Virus record (IMG/VR): IMGVR_UViG_3300013131_000059
Span: 1 to 52,005 of that record
Origin: a virus
Direction: 5' to 3' (one strand)
Length of the DNA stretch: 52,005 bases
Within the stretch, counting starts at the first letter, position 1, and the number at the start of each line of letters is the position of its first letter. Under the pieces are notes generated by a model. The model ran no database searches, was not told the DNA's origin, and saw nothing but the letters and a program-made list of their open reading frames with translations. This document shows, piece by piece, positions 16,634-26,719 of this stretch. The position numbers and the translations under genes were made by a program.

Positions 16634-19600
16634 ATGAATCGCTGGAGTCACATATACTTTTTTGATAAGAATGGTAAGTATTACAACTTTGATTATGATC
16701 AAACGAATGATATTTGGACAGGAAACATTTACTTACCACAAGTATCCACTGGATTATTTGAAGTAGGACAACTATTTATTCTGCAGGAATTTATTGACGC
16801 TTCAAATAATCTTAAAAAGTTTGGATATCCACATTCTTATGATCCTCACCCTGTTACCGGTCAAACTGGTTTTACTGGGCAAGGTAATACTGGTAGTTGT
16901 GATTGGATTGTTGAATGGGAAACGAGTGATCCTGAAGAAATCTTTTTATTTCAATTTAATGAAAACTTTGTCACTGGTACAAATTCTGCTCTTAGTATAG
17001 AAGTTGCAGGTCCACCTCTTGTTAAATACGATCAAATTGCTATTCCTCTTGATTATGATCCATATCAATACTTTGATGGAGATTACATAGTAACTAGTCA
17101 AATAAGATCACAAACACTACAGATTAACTTTACTATAAACTCGGATGAAGAAGATACATTTAAAAGAACTCTTATCATTAAGGATGAATGTACTGGTACA
17201 ACTGTTGCAAAATTAACTGTCTTTGGAGAAACCGTAGGTGAAGATGAACGCCTTAGAACAATGACAGAAAACTTTGGATATAGTATTGCTCTTAATGATA
17301 CTCATATCTTTAGAGATACTAATATCTATGAACAGAGACCAGACTTTATTGAACTAAACAGAAAGAGAAAAGAACTCATGATGGAAGGTCATAACATTTA
17401 CCCTTTCATTGGTTCATATAAAGGTCTTATAAATGCAATTAACTTTTTTGGGTATAACAATTTACAAGTAAAAGAGTTTTGGAAAAATATTAATAAGTCA
17501 TCGCCTAGATATGGAAAGTACATCCAATCTAATGCTATAAATCTATTTGATCCTGAGGTTAATTATAATGATATGACAATTACTCTTCCTAATAAAAACT
17601 TTAGGAAGACAAATATGTTTAGTCTTATCTATAAGATTAATCAGGTTAAAAACGGTTTTTATGATGAAGATGATCTTCCACAAACAGAAGAAGTATTTGA
17701 CTATACTTTGGAGGAAGTTCTTATTAAGCTTTTTGGATTAAAGAAAAAATTAGAAAAAGAATTCTTGCCACTTAATGCTCATATTAAAGACATTACTGGT
17801 GAGGCTGACTTTTTTGGATTAGCTGAATTAACTAATACAATAAGTAGGAATGATAAAAGAAATATTCAAGTAGGTATAGCGGCTGATTTTAAGGTTAGTC
17901 CTGATGGTTGTACATATTTAGAAGACCTAAGAAATTTTGCAGATTTTTGTTATCAGCAAGAAGGGGTTGTAGGTAGTGCAATAGTTAACTTTTGTAATGC
18001 CTATGTTGCTCCACTATTAGCATACGCCACGGGCGGTGGAAATAGTTCAGGAGTACAGACATATAGAAACTTAGTATTAGGACCTTACAATAGCGGTGAT
18101 CCATTACCGGCTCCACCAATTGGTCCTGATCCTAATAGTATTTTAGGCGCTCCTTTTGGTGCTCAGGTTTTTACTATTAATGATATTGCAAATGTATATG
18201 CTTCTTACTTTACGAGGTATTCTCCTAGTACTGTAACTGCATTGGCTGATAAACCAGGAATTCCTGTTGGTGCATTAGTGGTATTAGAAAATACTTCATT
18301 TGGTAACTTAACCTGGGATAACATTGAAATGACATGGAATCAGGTATCAAATGCAAATACATTTCATACATTTGATTTTGATCCACAAGGTGCTAATGTT
18401 GGTGATGAATTTAGAATATATGATCCTGTGACAGGTTCTCAAGCATCATATATAGTTCAACCTGGTGATACTGATAATACCGTAACCACCGCTCTCTATA
18501 ACCAATTAGTAAACTTAAAGAACAGTTTTGTGGCCCCTTGGTTGTTCTTTGATATTAGTCAAGTAACATTGAATTTTGGTACAGCAATAAGACTTTATGG
18601 AAGTAATACACAAAACATTCAGGTTGAGGTTATTCGTACACCAATAAGTGGGGCTGCATTTTTTAAGTTTGATAATCCTGGCGAAATTCTATATACTTGG
18701 AATTCAATCCAAAGATCAAACTTTAGTGAAATTGAATGGACTATCTTTAAAGAAGAAACTGAAACATCACCTGAATACTTTTTTACAATCAGAGGACCGA
18801 TAAACATTTACAACAGTTTACCAATAACTTTACCGTATGTTGGTACATATAATGTTGAAATGAAATTATTTGATATGTATAATAACATATCATCTATTGT
18901 TAAGTCAGATGCAATATGTATAGATAGTAAAGAAGTAGAATATTCTGGCTGGTATCAGGCCAGAAAGTATGAATATACTTGGCAGAATGAAGGTAAGTGG
19001 AAATGGGAAGATTATGGTTCCATGTGGAACCTTCCTATTGAACCAAGCGTGACATGGGATGAAGAAACACCAAGTTTATATGATTCTCTTGACAGAGTTA
19101 ACGCAATCTTAAATACATTTGGCTTAGGAGTTTCCCCAAACTTTAGACTACTAAATTACCAAGATAATGGAAACACCAGTTTCGTAGGACCTTACTATTG
19201 GGATAATCTTAATACTGGAGATTGGAATGATACTTATCATTTGTGGTGGGATCTTACTGCAATAACTGGGGATACGCCGGCATTTTTCCAATTCAAAGAA
19301 ATTGTTCCATTTTCATATTTAAGGGTTGTTGATCTTAAAGGTAATATAGGTTCATTTTTCTTTGATCCTTCTTTAACCACATTATCTCAGGTTGCAACAC
19401 AGCTTAATTTAAGTAACGATCCTATTCTTAATAAGTACATATATAATGTAGTACTTGATGCTACAAGTAATGAAAAATTTATACAAGCAGTATCAAGATA
19501 TTATGGCCAATACGGCGATTGGGAGGATGTTGATATTGTGGATGTTAATGGTAATCGTGTATGTGCTTCAACTGGAAACACTGGTAATACCGGAAATACA

Positions 19601-20023
19601 GGAAACACTGGTAATACCGGAAATACAGGAAACACTGGTAATACCGGAAATACAGGAAACACTGGTAATACCGGAAATACAGGAAACACTGGTACCGGTT
19701 GCCCTAGCATAATTTATAGAAAAGGCTTGCATCGTTCCAGTAATCCTACATGGAATACTGCTAAGTTTATTAACGATGGGAAGACTCTTCCTAAGATGAC
19801 ATGGCTTATGTTTGTATATGATAAATGCAAAATAAATGGAAAAGGTAAACCTAAATGGATAATACGAAATACTTCCAATCCTAACACATCTGATATATAT
19901 TTTGAAAGCAAGTACTTAACATACCTGTTTCAAGATCCCGGTAGATACGAGATAGGCTTAGAACTAACAGATTCTAATGGGAATAAATATAAAAAGGAAA
20001 GAAATATCCTAATCATAAAATAA
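16634..20023 (+). CDS. Large baseplate protein in the gp7 position, with glycine-triplet insertions
   Basis: 1129 residues. It sits two genes after gp6, where T4 has gp7 (1032 residues), so a wedge protein is likely. The central segment 'MMEGHNIYPFIGSYKGLINA' with 'INFFGYNNLQVKEFWKNIN' resembles the tail-protein-I-like motif of wedge proteins. Ig/PKD-like beta domains appear at about 690-800 ('VGTYNVEMKLFDMYNNIS') and at the C-terminus ('DPGRYEIGLELTDSNGNKYK'). A short T-G-x block lies at about 74-88. A longer T-G-N block at 981-1020 is encoded by a perfect 27-bp tandem repeat. Trp/Tyr-rich stretches ('WKWEDYGSMWNL') are unusual. The gp7 equivalence is by position and partial pattern only. 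Confidence 0.55.
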   Translation: MNRWSHIYFFDKNGKYYNFDYDQTNDIWTGNIYLPQVSTGLFEVGQLFILQEFIDASNNLKKFGYPHSYDPHPVTGQTGFTGQGNTGSCDWIVEWETSDPEEIFLFQFNENFVTGTNSALSIEVAGPPLVKYDQIAIPLDYDPYQYFDGDYIVTSQIRSQTLQINFTINSDEEDTFKRTLIIKDECTGTTVAKLTVFGETVGEDERLRTMTENFGYSIALNDTHIFRDTNIYEQRPDFIELNRKRKELMMEGHNIYPFIGSYKGLINAINFFGYNNLQVKEFWKNINKSSPRYGKYIQSNAINLFDPEVNYNDMTITLPNKNFRKTNMFSLIYKINQVKNGFYDEDDLPQTEEVFDYTLEEVLIKLFGLKKKLEKEFLPLNAHIKDITGEADFFGLAELTNTISRNDKRNIQVGIAADFKVSPDGCTYLEDLRNFADFCYQQEGVVGSAIVNFCNAYVAPLLAYATGGGNSSGVQTYRNLVLGPYNSGDPLPAPPIGPDPNSILGAPFGAQVFTINDIANVYASYFTRYSPSTVTALADKPGIPVGALVVLENTSFGNLTWDNIEMTWNQVSNANTFHTFDFDPQGANVGDEFRIYDPVTGSQASYIVQPGDTDNTVTTALYNQLVNLKNSFVAPWLFFDISQVTLNFGTAIRLYGSNTQNIQVEVIRTPISGAAFFKFDNPGEILYTWNSIQRSNFSEIEWTIFKEETETSPEYFFTIRGPINIYNSLPITLPYVGTYNVEMKLFDMYNNISSIVKSDAICIDSKEVEYSGWYQARKYEYTWQNEGKWKWEDYGSMWNLPIEPSVTWDEETPSLYDSLDRVNAILNTFGLGVSPNFRLLNYQDNGNTSFVGPYYWDNLNTGDWNDTYHLWWDLTAITGDTPAFFQFKEIVPFSYLRVVDLKGNIGSFFFDPSLTTLSQVATQLNLSNDPILNKYIYNVVLDATSNEKFIQAVSRYYGQYGDWEDVDIVDVNGNRVCASTGNTGNTGNTGNTGNTGNTGNTGNTGNTGNTGNTGNTGNTGTGCPSIIYRKGLHRSSNPTWNTAKFINDGKTLPKMTWLMFVYDKCKINGKGKPKWIIRNTSNPNTSDIYFESKYLTYLFQDPGRYEIGLELTDSNGNKYKKERNILIIK
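19574..19690 (+). repeat. 27-bp perfect tandem repeat (4.3 copies) encoding T-G-N triplets
   Basis: Four identical 27-bp units occupy 19574-19600, 19601-19627, 19628-19654 and 19655-19681, plus a 9-bp partial copy (19682-19690). Each unit encodes G-N-T-G-N-T-G-N-T using the same codons in every copy. Perfect identity between copies implies recent expansion or ongoing slippage/recombination. Copy-number changes in multiples of 27 bp keep the frame, so the spacer length in this virion protein could vary. Confidence 0.9.
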
Positions 20024-20031
20024 TAAAAAAA

Positions 20032-20685
20032 ATGGCTATAAGCGTAACAGAAATTCTTGGAACCGATTCGTTATCTGGATCAAGATTAGTTATCAATGAT
20101 AACTTTAACATTCTTGCTAGTGAGATTAATGCAATGGAGGTTTATTTTAATCCAACCGCAGGAACTTTTAACAACCTAAATGATGTTAAAACAGAATCAT
20201 TAAGAGTAGGTTTAAGTACAGTATTACTTGACATTAATGCTAGTACATTTAACATATTAACTCGCGTTAATATGAGTGGTAATCTTAACCTAAATGGTGC
20301 TGGTTTATTTAGAAATGATGTTGACCCACAAACACTTAATGATACTTTTGCCGGGCCATCGATGACTATTCAGGTAGGTACCAGTACTGCAATTCCACCT
20401 TACACTATTGAAAGAGTTGGAAATGCTAATACAGGTTCTCCTCTTAACCTTTTACTTAATGATGGTTCAATCGGCCAAGAAATAATCTTTACATACTCTG
20501 AAGCTGCTACTGGTGCCGTTGCAATCAAAGGTGCAGTAAATGCTCTAATCTTACCAGGCGCTGGTGCAACACCAACGGTTACTTTGGATGAGAAAGGTGA
20601 TTCTGTACATTTACTTTGTATTGATGATGGTACAGGTAATGGTGAATGGTATGTAATCGGTGGAGTTGGTTATACAATATCCTAA
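20032..20685 (+). CDS. Small appendage/fibre protein
   Basis: 217 residues. The N-terminus 'MAISVTEILGTDSLSGSRLV' with 'INDNFNILASEINAMEVYF' closely parallels the start of the 779-residue protein at 31448 ('MAITIQELIASDTISQAVNK', 'INFNFDQLLLNG'), suggesting a common attachment module. A beta-helical middle ('NLNLNGAGLFRNDVDP') leads to a C-terminal beta domain (~125-217) ending 'GEWYVIGGVGYTIS', similar to the end of the fibre protein at 204. It probably assembles as a trimer on the baseplate or fibre. The leader is 'ataataaaaaa' directly before the ATG. Confidence 0.6.
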   Translation: MAISVTEILGTDSLSGSRLVINDNFNILASEINAMEVYFNPTAGTFNNLNDVKTESLRVGLSTVLLDINASTFNILTRVNMSGNLNLNGAGLFRNDVDPQTLNDTFAGPSMTIQVGTSTAIPPYTIERVGNANTGSPLNLLLNDGSIGQEIIFTYSEAATGAVAIKGAVNALILPGAGATPTVTLDEKGDSVHLLCIDDGTGNGEWYVIGGVGYTIS

Positions 20686-20706
20686 TAAAAACTAATAAGT
20701 TAATAG

Positions 20707-22821
20707 ATGGCCACAACGCCTTTAATTAAAACGCCACAGGCAGACGGAGGAACCTTTTATACTTTCTCTTCAGCAGCAAGAGACCTTTCTAAGACTCTAA
20801 ATAATGAGAATCTTAGGTTGGTCTTTTCTAAGTTTGCACTTCTTAATATACCAGACTTTGATAGATTGGATCCTTCTACATTTAGTAATTATCAAAACTA
20901 TATGCAGTTTGATACCATTGACGGTATGATCCAAAATGGTGGTCTTAAAGGTGATCCTAATGTTAACTGGGCAGAGGGTTTTCAGAATTATGCACTTAAC
21001 TTAGAGGAATTAATTTTAAGTAATTCCGGGTATGATAATACTGTAAGAAGAACTGTCACTGAAAGAGTATTCTTTAAATGGCTAAAAGAAACAGGTGCAT
21101 TAAGATTTAGAACTGCAACTGCTTTAGAAAAAAGCGGTTCTGTTTCTGGTGATCTTTTTGTTGAAGAGGATGAAATTACAACAGGGACTGTTCAGTATAG
21201 AAGAGTTGTTAAATATCTAGGTGAGATTGACATTGTAAATAATGTAGATAAAGCAGGGGAGGCTTATACTGAACTTTATATTAATGTTCCAACTGAAGTT
21301 GGAAATACTCCTACTATTTTATTTCAGACAATATCTGATGCAAATTATCAACCTAGTCTAAAGATCCAAGGTGCTAATGAATTCATCTTAGGAAGAAATG
21401 CCGCGACTATTCATCCTCAGGGATTAGATATTTTTGCCTTTTATGATTATGACCAGCCTCTTTTAGGTGGTGGTCCTGCAGGATATACTGATCCTAATGC
21501 AAACTGGATGAATGAGACAACACCCCCTAATACGGTTGATGCATACTTTACTGAACCTATCACATTTGGGGATTCTGCTAATGCTGACATTAGAAAGTAT
21601 CCTACCGATTATGGAAGTCCTGCTGGTTTTTCAGGATCTGCTTATCGTAGAAGTAAATTAGATGGAATAAGCCTAGACTTTAATCCAACACACTATCAAC
21701 AAATTGTTGAAGATCCTACTATCTCTACAATATCACAATTTAATGGAATTGATTTATCAAGCACATTTGAATTTAATGCTGTATTAGTTTACTATGATCT
21801 AGTTGATTTAAGTAATAATGCAAATACCGTAACTAACCTTTATGGTATTCTTTTACTTGATAATATTACACCTACGGTGGACGGTGGATTTATTCAAAGA
21901 TATCCTAAGTATAAGCCAAATAGAGTTACTGGTCAAAATGGTAACAGCTATGGTTTTAAGATTAATCTTAGATTTGATGCTTCACCAGGTACGGCCGGTA
22001 TTGATACAATAATCAATGATTACAATACTTTCTCTATGGGATTGTTTGCTGATGCAACTGCACAGCTTCAAGAGTCTGCTAAAATTTTCCAAAGACAACA
22101 AATAGAGATAAGTCAATTAGAACAAAGAGTACAAGGCCTGGAAAATAATATTGATGCTTTATCGAGTTCGGCTTCTTTACAGGCGCAAATCAATAGTTTA
22201 CAACAACAATTTGATAATGCATCATTATCAATGTCAAATGGAAGTACATTGTTGGATCTTATTGCAAAAAATGCCGATGAGATTCAATCAATTGCAAACG
22301 GTAATGTTTCTGCCACACTGCAGTATAATACAGAAGTGCTAAGATCTGGTCCTGGTATATCATTAAATAAAAATACACCTAATCAAGTCAGAGTTGATTT
22401 GGTTACACAACAATATACATTTATGATACCGTTTGATGAAAACGGTAATGAGATTACTTCGAGTAACCCTCTTGATCTTAATGTAATATCACCTAATGTA
22501 TTTACTTCATTAGAGACATTTACTAATATGTTAAGAATAAGTACAATAAATGCTGCAGGTGGGGATCTATTAATTTACATAGATGATTCAGATATTCAGT
22601 GGAAGACCGGTCAAACAATAAGACTTACATTTAATAATAATCTGGATATCTCTTCAAAGAATATAAGAATTTATACTGATTCATTAAATAGACTAAATCA
22701 AGGTGTGTACGGTGTTACCATCGGGGTTATTCCTAATAATGAAATCTCAACTAAACCTATTATTGAATTGATATGTACCGAACAAGGAGTATTAACTTTT
22801 GTGTATGATATTATCAAATAA
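20707..22821 (+). CDS. Virion structural protein with central coiled coil
   Basis: 704 residues. The N-terminal half is globular with many aromatic residues ('FYTFSSAARDLSKTLNNENL', 'VFFKWLKETGALRFRT', 'VKYLGEIDIVNNVDKAGEAY'). Residues ~445-520 are a long coiled coil ('FQRQQIEISQLEQRVQGLEN', 'SLQAQINSLQQQFDN'). The C-terminal ~150 residues are beta-rich ('GPGISLNKNTPNQVRVDLVT', 'LDISSKNIRIYTDSL'). This head, stalk and tip design suits a baseplate or fibre-stem protein. It lies in the block downstream of gp6 where T4 places wedge and short-fibre genes. No specific family is recognised. Confidence 0.55.
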   Translation: MATTPLIKTPQADGGTFYTFSSAARDLSKTLNNENLRLVFSKFALLNIPDFDRLDPSTFSNYQNYMQFDTIDGMIQNGGLKGDPNVNWAEGFQNYALNLEELILSNSGYDNTVRRTVTERVFFKWLKETGALRFRTATALEKSGSVSGDLFVEEDEITTGTVQYRRVVKYLGEIDIVNNVDKAGEAYTELYINVPTEVGNTPTILFQTISDANYQPSLKIQGANEFILGRNAATIHPQGLDIFAFYDYDQPLLGGGPAGYTDPNANWMNETTPPNTVDAYFTEPITFGDSANADIRKYPTDYGSPAGFSGSAYRRSKLDGISLDFNPTHYQQIVEDPTISTISQFNGIDLSSTFEFNAVLVYYDLVDLSNNANTVTNLYGILLLDNITPTVDGGFIQRYPKYKPNRVTGQNGNSYGFKINLRFDASPGTAGIDTIINDYNTFSMGLFADATAQLQESAKIFQRQQIEISQLEQRVQGLENNIDALSSSASLQAQINSLQQQFDNASLSMSNGSTLLDLIAKNADEIQSIANGNVSATLQYNTEVLRSGPGISLNKNTPNQVRVDLVTQQYTFMIPFDENGNEITSSNPLDLNVISPNVFTSLETFTNMLRISTINAAGGDLLIYIDDSDIQWKTGQTIRLTFNNNLDISSKNIRIYTDSLNRLNQGVYGVTIGVIPNNEISTKPIIELICTEQGVLTFVYDIIK

Positions 22822-22843
22822 ATAATAAAAGTATCTAAATTAA

Positions 22844-24763
22844 ATGGCTGAAAATAATTCAATATCAACACTGTTACCTGAACTGCTAAGACTTTTTAAT
22901 AATTCATTAGAGAGTTTTGAGAGAGTGAACCAGGCAATTACTTCTAGCCAGGAGTCAGTTACGATAAACATACAGAACGAGGATGGTACATTATCTCGCT
23001 TGACTATTCCGTCATTTGGGTACTTAAAGAATTCTATTAATCGTTTAGATAATAACATACAAACCATAACCAATGTCGGCGGTGGTGCAAGTTCAGTTAG
23101 ACTTGCAGATGGTACATTTAGAAAATTAGTATTAGCTAAGCTTCCAACCGAGGCGCCTAACCTAACTGCTATAAATTCTGTTAATGAATTCAATATAAAG
23201 CCTAACTGGTTTTTTGAAGAACTTATTAACCCTCTTCTTTACATATCATTTGATTTAACTGGTCAGGTTCCTATCGATACAGAAAAGGCAATTATTCAAA
23301 GATATATTTTAGACACCAATACTCAGGCTAAAATACAATTCTTTGAAAATACATTTAACGCGAAATCTGATATTGATTACTTTACATTTTTACAACAGAT
23401 AGTAGAGAGAAACATATCATATGTATTGGATGAGGCCGTTGTTGATTTACCGCCAAGAACAAAAAGATACACCGGTAACTTTAGTGTAACTAGGATATCG
23501 GATATTACTTTTACTGAGGATATTAATGGTGTTTCTGTCACATCTCAGAAGAAATCTTATAAGTTAAATAAGGTACTATATACAGATTCATTGGCTGACT
23601 TTGATGATACAATACAGTTAAAGGTAGGCGATAGTTTAGAGGTTGTATCTAACCCGGTTGATACGAGATACATTGTAAAGAGCGTTGATACTAGTACAAA
23701 TTCAGTTATACTTGATCTTGTTGAAGGGACTAAAGCAATTCAAATTGGAGCAGATGCTCTTAAGATTGGATCTGCTATAAATGATAATGTACAGGTTGAT
23801 GTTACCGTAGGATTTAATGAAAGATGCGTTGTATTCATTAAACCAATTGATCCAGATTCTAAGATACCTTCTGTTAATTGGTCTCCTGGTGCTGGATTCT
23901 ATACTAACACATTAACTACTATTGCCGCCGATGGCACACAACAAACTTTAGCTGACTATTATCAAAGATATGCAGTTGACTTTGGTAAATTCCTATTATC
24001 ATTTGCACAAGATAAATTACCAACATCAAGAGAAGGATTAATTCCTAATTCGCCATCTTTGGCTTCAACTGATTTTAAGGTTAAGTTGGTAAATGGACAG
24101 GTAACCAATTCTGATGCAATTGTACAATTACAGGATCTTAATAACCAGAAAAATACACTTACATCTAGTCTTAAAGAATTAGATACCGCAATTTCTCAGT
24201 ATAGAGCAAAAATTCAAACAACGAATTATAATACAAATGTTGAGAGGGATGCTGATAAGAATGCTCTTCAGGGTTTAATAACCGATAGAAGTACACAGGC
24301 AGAATTATATGCATCAATAGTAAAAGAAATTGATGCAAACAGTAAAGACAATTCTGTAGCAAGTATTGTTCCTAAATATAGAGTTCGTGGTTTTTGGCCA
24401 ATGCCTCAGGAGAAATCAACTCCAGCAACCGGACCACAATCTATTGTTAAGTTTAAGATAAGATATAGATATCTTTCTCAGGATGGTGCGGCTAATCCAG
24501 TTGATCAATTTACTTTTGTAGACGGTAATGGTACTAGCCAAGGTGCATTTTCAAATTATGAAATTATTGAAAGTGTATTAAGACCACGATCAAAAAATCC
24601 AATCACCGGTCTTTATCAATGGGATCCTATCAATAATGATAATGCAGATGCCGTTAATATTAATCAGATTGATTTACCTATTAGAAAGGGAGAGATTGTT
24701 GAATTCCAAGTTAAATCAATATCGGAAGCAGGATGGCCATCTAATCCATTAGAAAGTGAATAG
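22844..24763 (+). CDS. Virion protein, 5' part of an amber-interrupted ORF
   Basis: 639 residues ending at TAG 24761-24763. The N-terminal ~90 residues are helical ('ISTLLPELLRLFNNSLESFE', 'GYLKNSINRLDNNIQTI'). The middle contains beta domains and a coiled coil at about 425-500 ('VQLQDLNNQKNTLTSSLKEL'). The C-terminal ~110 residues look like a fibronectin-III-type domain ('YRVRGFWPMPQE', 'IVKFKIRYRYLSQDG', 'EIVEFQVKSISEAGWPSNPL'). Its expected last strand is missing and instead continues in the same frame after the TAG, into the next ORF. The stop is therefore probably a nonsense change or a programmed readthrough site rather than a natural gene end. Function: tail or baseplate component by context. 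Confidence 0.6.
   Translation: MAENNSISTLLPELLRLFNNSLESFERVNQAITSSQESVTINIQNEDGTLSRLTIPSFGYLKNSINRLDNNIQTITNVGGGASSVRLADGTFRKLVLAKLPTEAPNLTAINSVNEFNIKPNWFFEELINPLLYISFDLTGQVPIDTEKAIIQRYILDTNTQAKIQFFENTFNAKSDIDYFTFLQQIVERNISYVLDEAVVDLPPRTKRYTGNFSVTRISDITFTEDINGVSVTSQKKSYKLNKVLYTDSLADFDDTIQLKVGDSLEVVSNPVDTRYIVKSVDTSTNSVILDLVEGTKAIQIGADALKIGSAINDNVQVDVTVGFNERCVVFIKPIDPDSKIPSVNWSPGAGFYTNTLTTIAADGTQQTLADYYQRYAVDFGKFLLSFAQDKLPTSREGLIPNSPSLASTDFKVKLVNGQVTNSDAIVQLQDLNNQKNTLTSSLKELDTAISQYRAKIQTTNYNTNVERDADKNALQGLITDRSTQAELYASIVKEIDANSKDNSVASIVPKYRVRGFWPMPQEKSTPATGPQSIVKFKIRYRYLSQDGAANPVDQFTFVDGNGTSQGAFSNYEIIESVLRPRSKNPITGLYQWDPINNDNADAVNINQIDLPIRKGEIVEFQVKSISEAGWPSNPLESE
24761..24763 (+). other. In-frame TAG interrupting a ~1285-residue ORF
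   Basis: Both flanking ORFs are in the same frame, with no other stop between 22844 and 26701. The peptide across the stop reads 'NPLESE', stop, 'SDSVRVDFPADLS'. A Trp at the stop (TGG instead of TAG) would give 'SEWSDSVRVDFP', the usual last strand of a fibronectin-III-like domain. TAG ends other genes here (3258, 46013, 177), so it is not generally reassigned. Confidence 0.55.
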
Positions 24764-24778
24764 TCAGACTCGGTAAGA

Positions 24779-26701
24779 GTGGACTTTCCGGCAGATTTAA
24801 GTTCTGATAGTGCAGTCGAGGCAATACTTAATCAAAATAAACAAGACATTGCAAAAGTAAGTCTTGAGGAAAGTCTTAGAGCAAAAGGAATTGATCAACA
24901 TTTAAGCAGTTCATTTACTGCTAATGAAAAATATTATGCTCATACCTCTACGGTTATTGCTTCAGGATTCTTATCAGAGAATCAAACACCAGTAGATCTA
25001 TTTTCTAAACTGGTTGAAATGCAAGCTAGGCTTGACGAGTTCTCTGAAATTCTTAGAAATGCTGCAGGCGAACTTGTGGTTAATCTAATTGATGATCAAG
25101 GAAATACAATTGCAATTAAGCGTAATTCAACAACTAAAGTATTCGCAGGATTCTACTTTAATGAAGTTAAGAATCTTGATGACCCTAGAGGGTCAATCGT
25201 TACAAAGACCTTCTTTATTAATCTTTCTAATGCAGAACAAACAGGATTAAGATTAATTGCAAGAATCGCAGGATCTCGTACTCGTATGGTTAAGCAATCA
25301 GAATCACCTGGTTATACAAACAGTGAGGCTGCATCAGGTTCTGTTATTTTACCTGCAACATATTCATGGTTAGATAACAGTGCTGCTAATCAGAGCACAG
25401 GTAGAGCTACATTTGAAACGAATGACAATGATTATAATACAATTCGTAAATATGATTTGGCTCCACTAATCTTAACTAACCCAACAGTTACATCTGCTAA
25501 TAAGTTTGGTCAAGACGTTTCATTAGCGCCTTATCAATCTGCACAGAATAAAAATCAGTTTATATTCTCAAGATTTAAAGATGTTTCATCAGAGGAGACT
25601 TTTTACAACTACATAAATCCTGATGATGATTATACATTCAACCTAGATACTTGTGAAAACTTTTTCTTAAAGGATAACTTCTCATCAACTATAACCGCAG
25701 GTCAATTTATTTGGGGTGGTGGATTTGATGCGGCCGGTAATCCAACTACAGCTGCAACATATGATTTACCACAAGGTGATGATAGTATAGAGGTACATAT
25801 TAATCACCCATGGGTGGCATCTTATGCCGCATATAGAGCTGCATATGTATATGTAACGGGTGATACAACAACTTTACCTGCTTCATTAACATCTGCGATA
25901 GATTGTACGGCACCTACTGGTAATGGTACGGCTCGTGTATTATTTAGACATTCTAAATTTATACCATTAGCATCCGATCAACTTAAAGGTAAACAACAAT
26001 CAATTTATCTAAATGAAAATGTTGCTGACTTAAATCAATTGGCATCAACATTAATTAACTTTAATAGCGGACAAACTCTCCAGGCTAGCCCAACATTAAT
26101 GTTTATTCCTGCATTAAGTGATAATACAGATCCTAATTTTGTTGACTATTCAAGGAATACTAAAACATCATTTGAATCATTTGACCAGTATTTGCTAGGA
26201 AGACAAACGTGCGGATCTTATCTATTCATATCTGCGGATGATCATGAAATGATTCAGGTTGATGGAGACTCTGTTCAGTCTAGTAAGATTATTCAATTTG
26301 GAAGTCAAAATTCAATAAATATTCCTATGGTGTTTCAGTACAGAATGACTGACTATTTTGGTACTGGATCTGGTTCAGCTGGTGGTTTAGGAAATATAGC
26401 AGGAGATTCTACCGGTGCAATTACCAATTTAACATATGCTAAGAAAATTGGTTTTGATATCTGGCCAAATGCGGATAATGTTTATCAGTATGATATTGAA
26501 GTATTTGCTAAGTACAAATCCGATAATCTTAACGTCGATGTGTTCCCATCAATATCTGTTACAAAGGGACTTAGTGATCTTGAAAAAGTTATTTCTCAAC
26601 TTAGACCAAGTGTAGTAGAAACTAAAGTTAACCAAACGGTTAGATCAGGTGGTGTTATTCAAGGTGGTTTAACTAGAGGATCCGAGCTACAAAATCTATA
26701 A
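24779..26701 (+). CDS. Virion protein, 3' part of the amber-interrupted ORF
   Basis: 640 residues if started at GTG 24779; the open frame actually begins right after the TAG at 24764 and runs to TAA 26699-26701. The GTG has no A-rich leader like those before nearly all other genes, and the next in-frame ATG is about 80 residues in. The first residues ('VDFPADLSSDSAVEAILNQN') read as the continuation of the preceding domain. The body has helices ('LFSKLVEMQARLDEFSEILR') and long beta-rich stretches with phage-structural composition. I treat it as the C-terminal half of one ~1285-residue tail/baseplate protein, with independent translation from GTG as the alternative. Confidence 0.55.
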   Translation: MDFPADLSSDSAVEAILNQNKQDIAKVSLEESLRAKGIDQHLSSSFTANEKYYAHTSTVIASGFLSENQTPVDLFSKLVEMQARLDEFSEILRNAAGELVVNLIDDQGNTIAIKRNSTTKVFAGFYFNEVKNLDDPRGSIVTKTFFINLSNAEQTGLRLIARIAGSRTRMVKQSESPGYTNSEAASGSVILPATYSWLDNSAANQSTGRATFETNDNDYNTIRKYDLAPLILTNPTVTSANKFGQDVSLAPYQSAQNKNQFIFSRFKDVSSEETFYNYINPDDDYTFNLDTCENFFLKDNFSSTITAGQFIWGGGFDAAGNPTTAATYDLPQGDDSIEVHINHPWVASYAAYRAAYVYVTGDTTTLPASLTSAIDCTAPTGNGTARVLFRHSKFIPLASDQLKGKQQSIYLNENVADLNQLASTLINFNSGQTLQASPTLMFIPALSDNTDPNFVDYSRNTKTSFESFDQYLLGRQTCGSYLFISADDHEMIQVDGDSVQSSKIIQFGSQNSINIPMVFQYRMTDYFGTGSGSAGGLGNIAGDSTGAITNLTYAKKIGFDIWPNADNVYQYDIEVFAKYKSDNLNVDVFPSISVTKGLSDLEKVISQLRPSVVETKVNQTVRSGGVIQGGLTRGSELQNL

Positions 26702-26719
26702 TTAGGTTGTTATCTGGTT

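Noticed and set aside
19574-19690. Possible CRISPR-like array
   Set aside because: Units are contiguous with no spacers and encode in-frame T-G-N triplets, so it is a coding minisatellite.
24761-24763. Genome-wide TAG reassignment
   Set aside because: TAG serves as a normal stop at 177, 3258 and 46013, where read-through gives only a short tail, or runs into overlapping genes.
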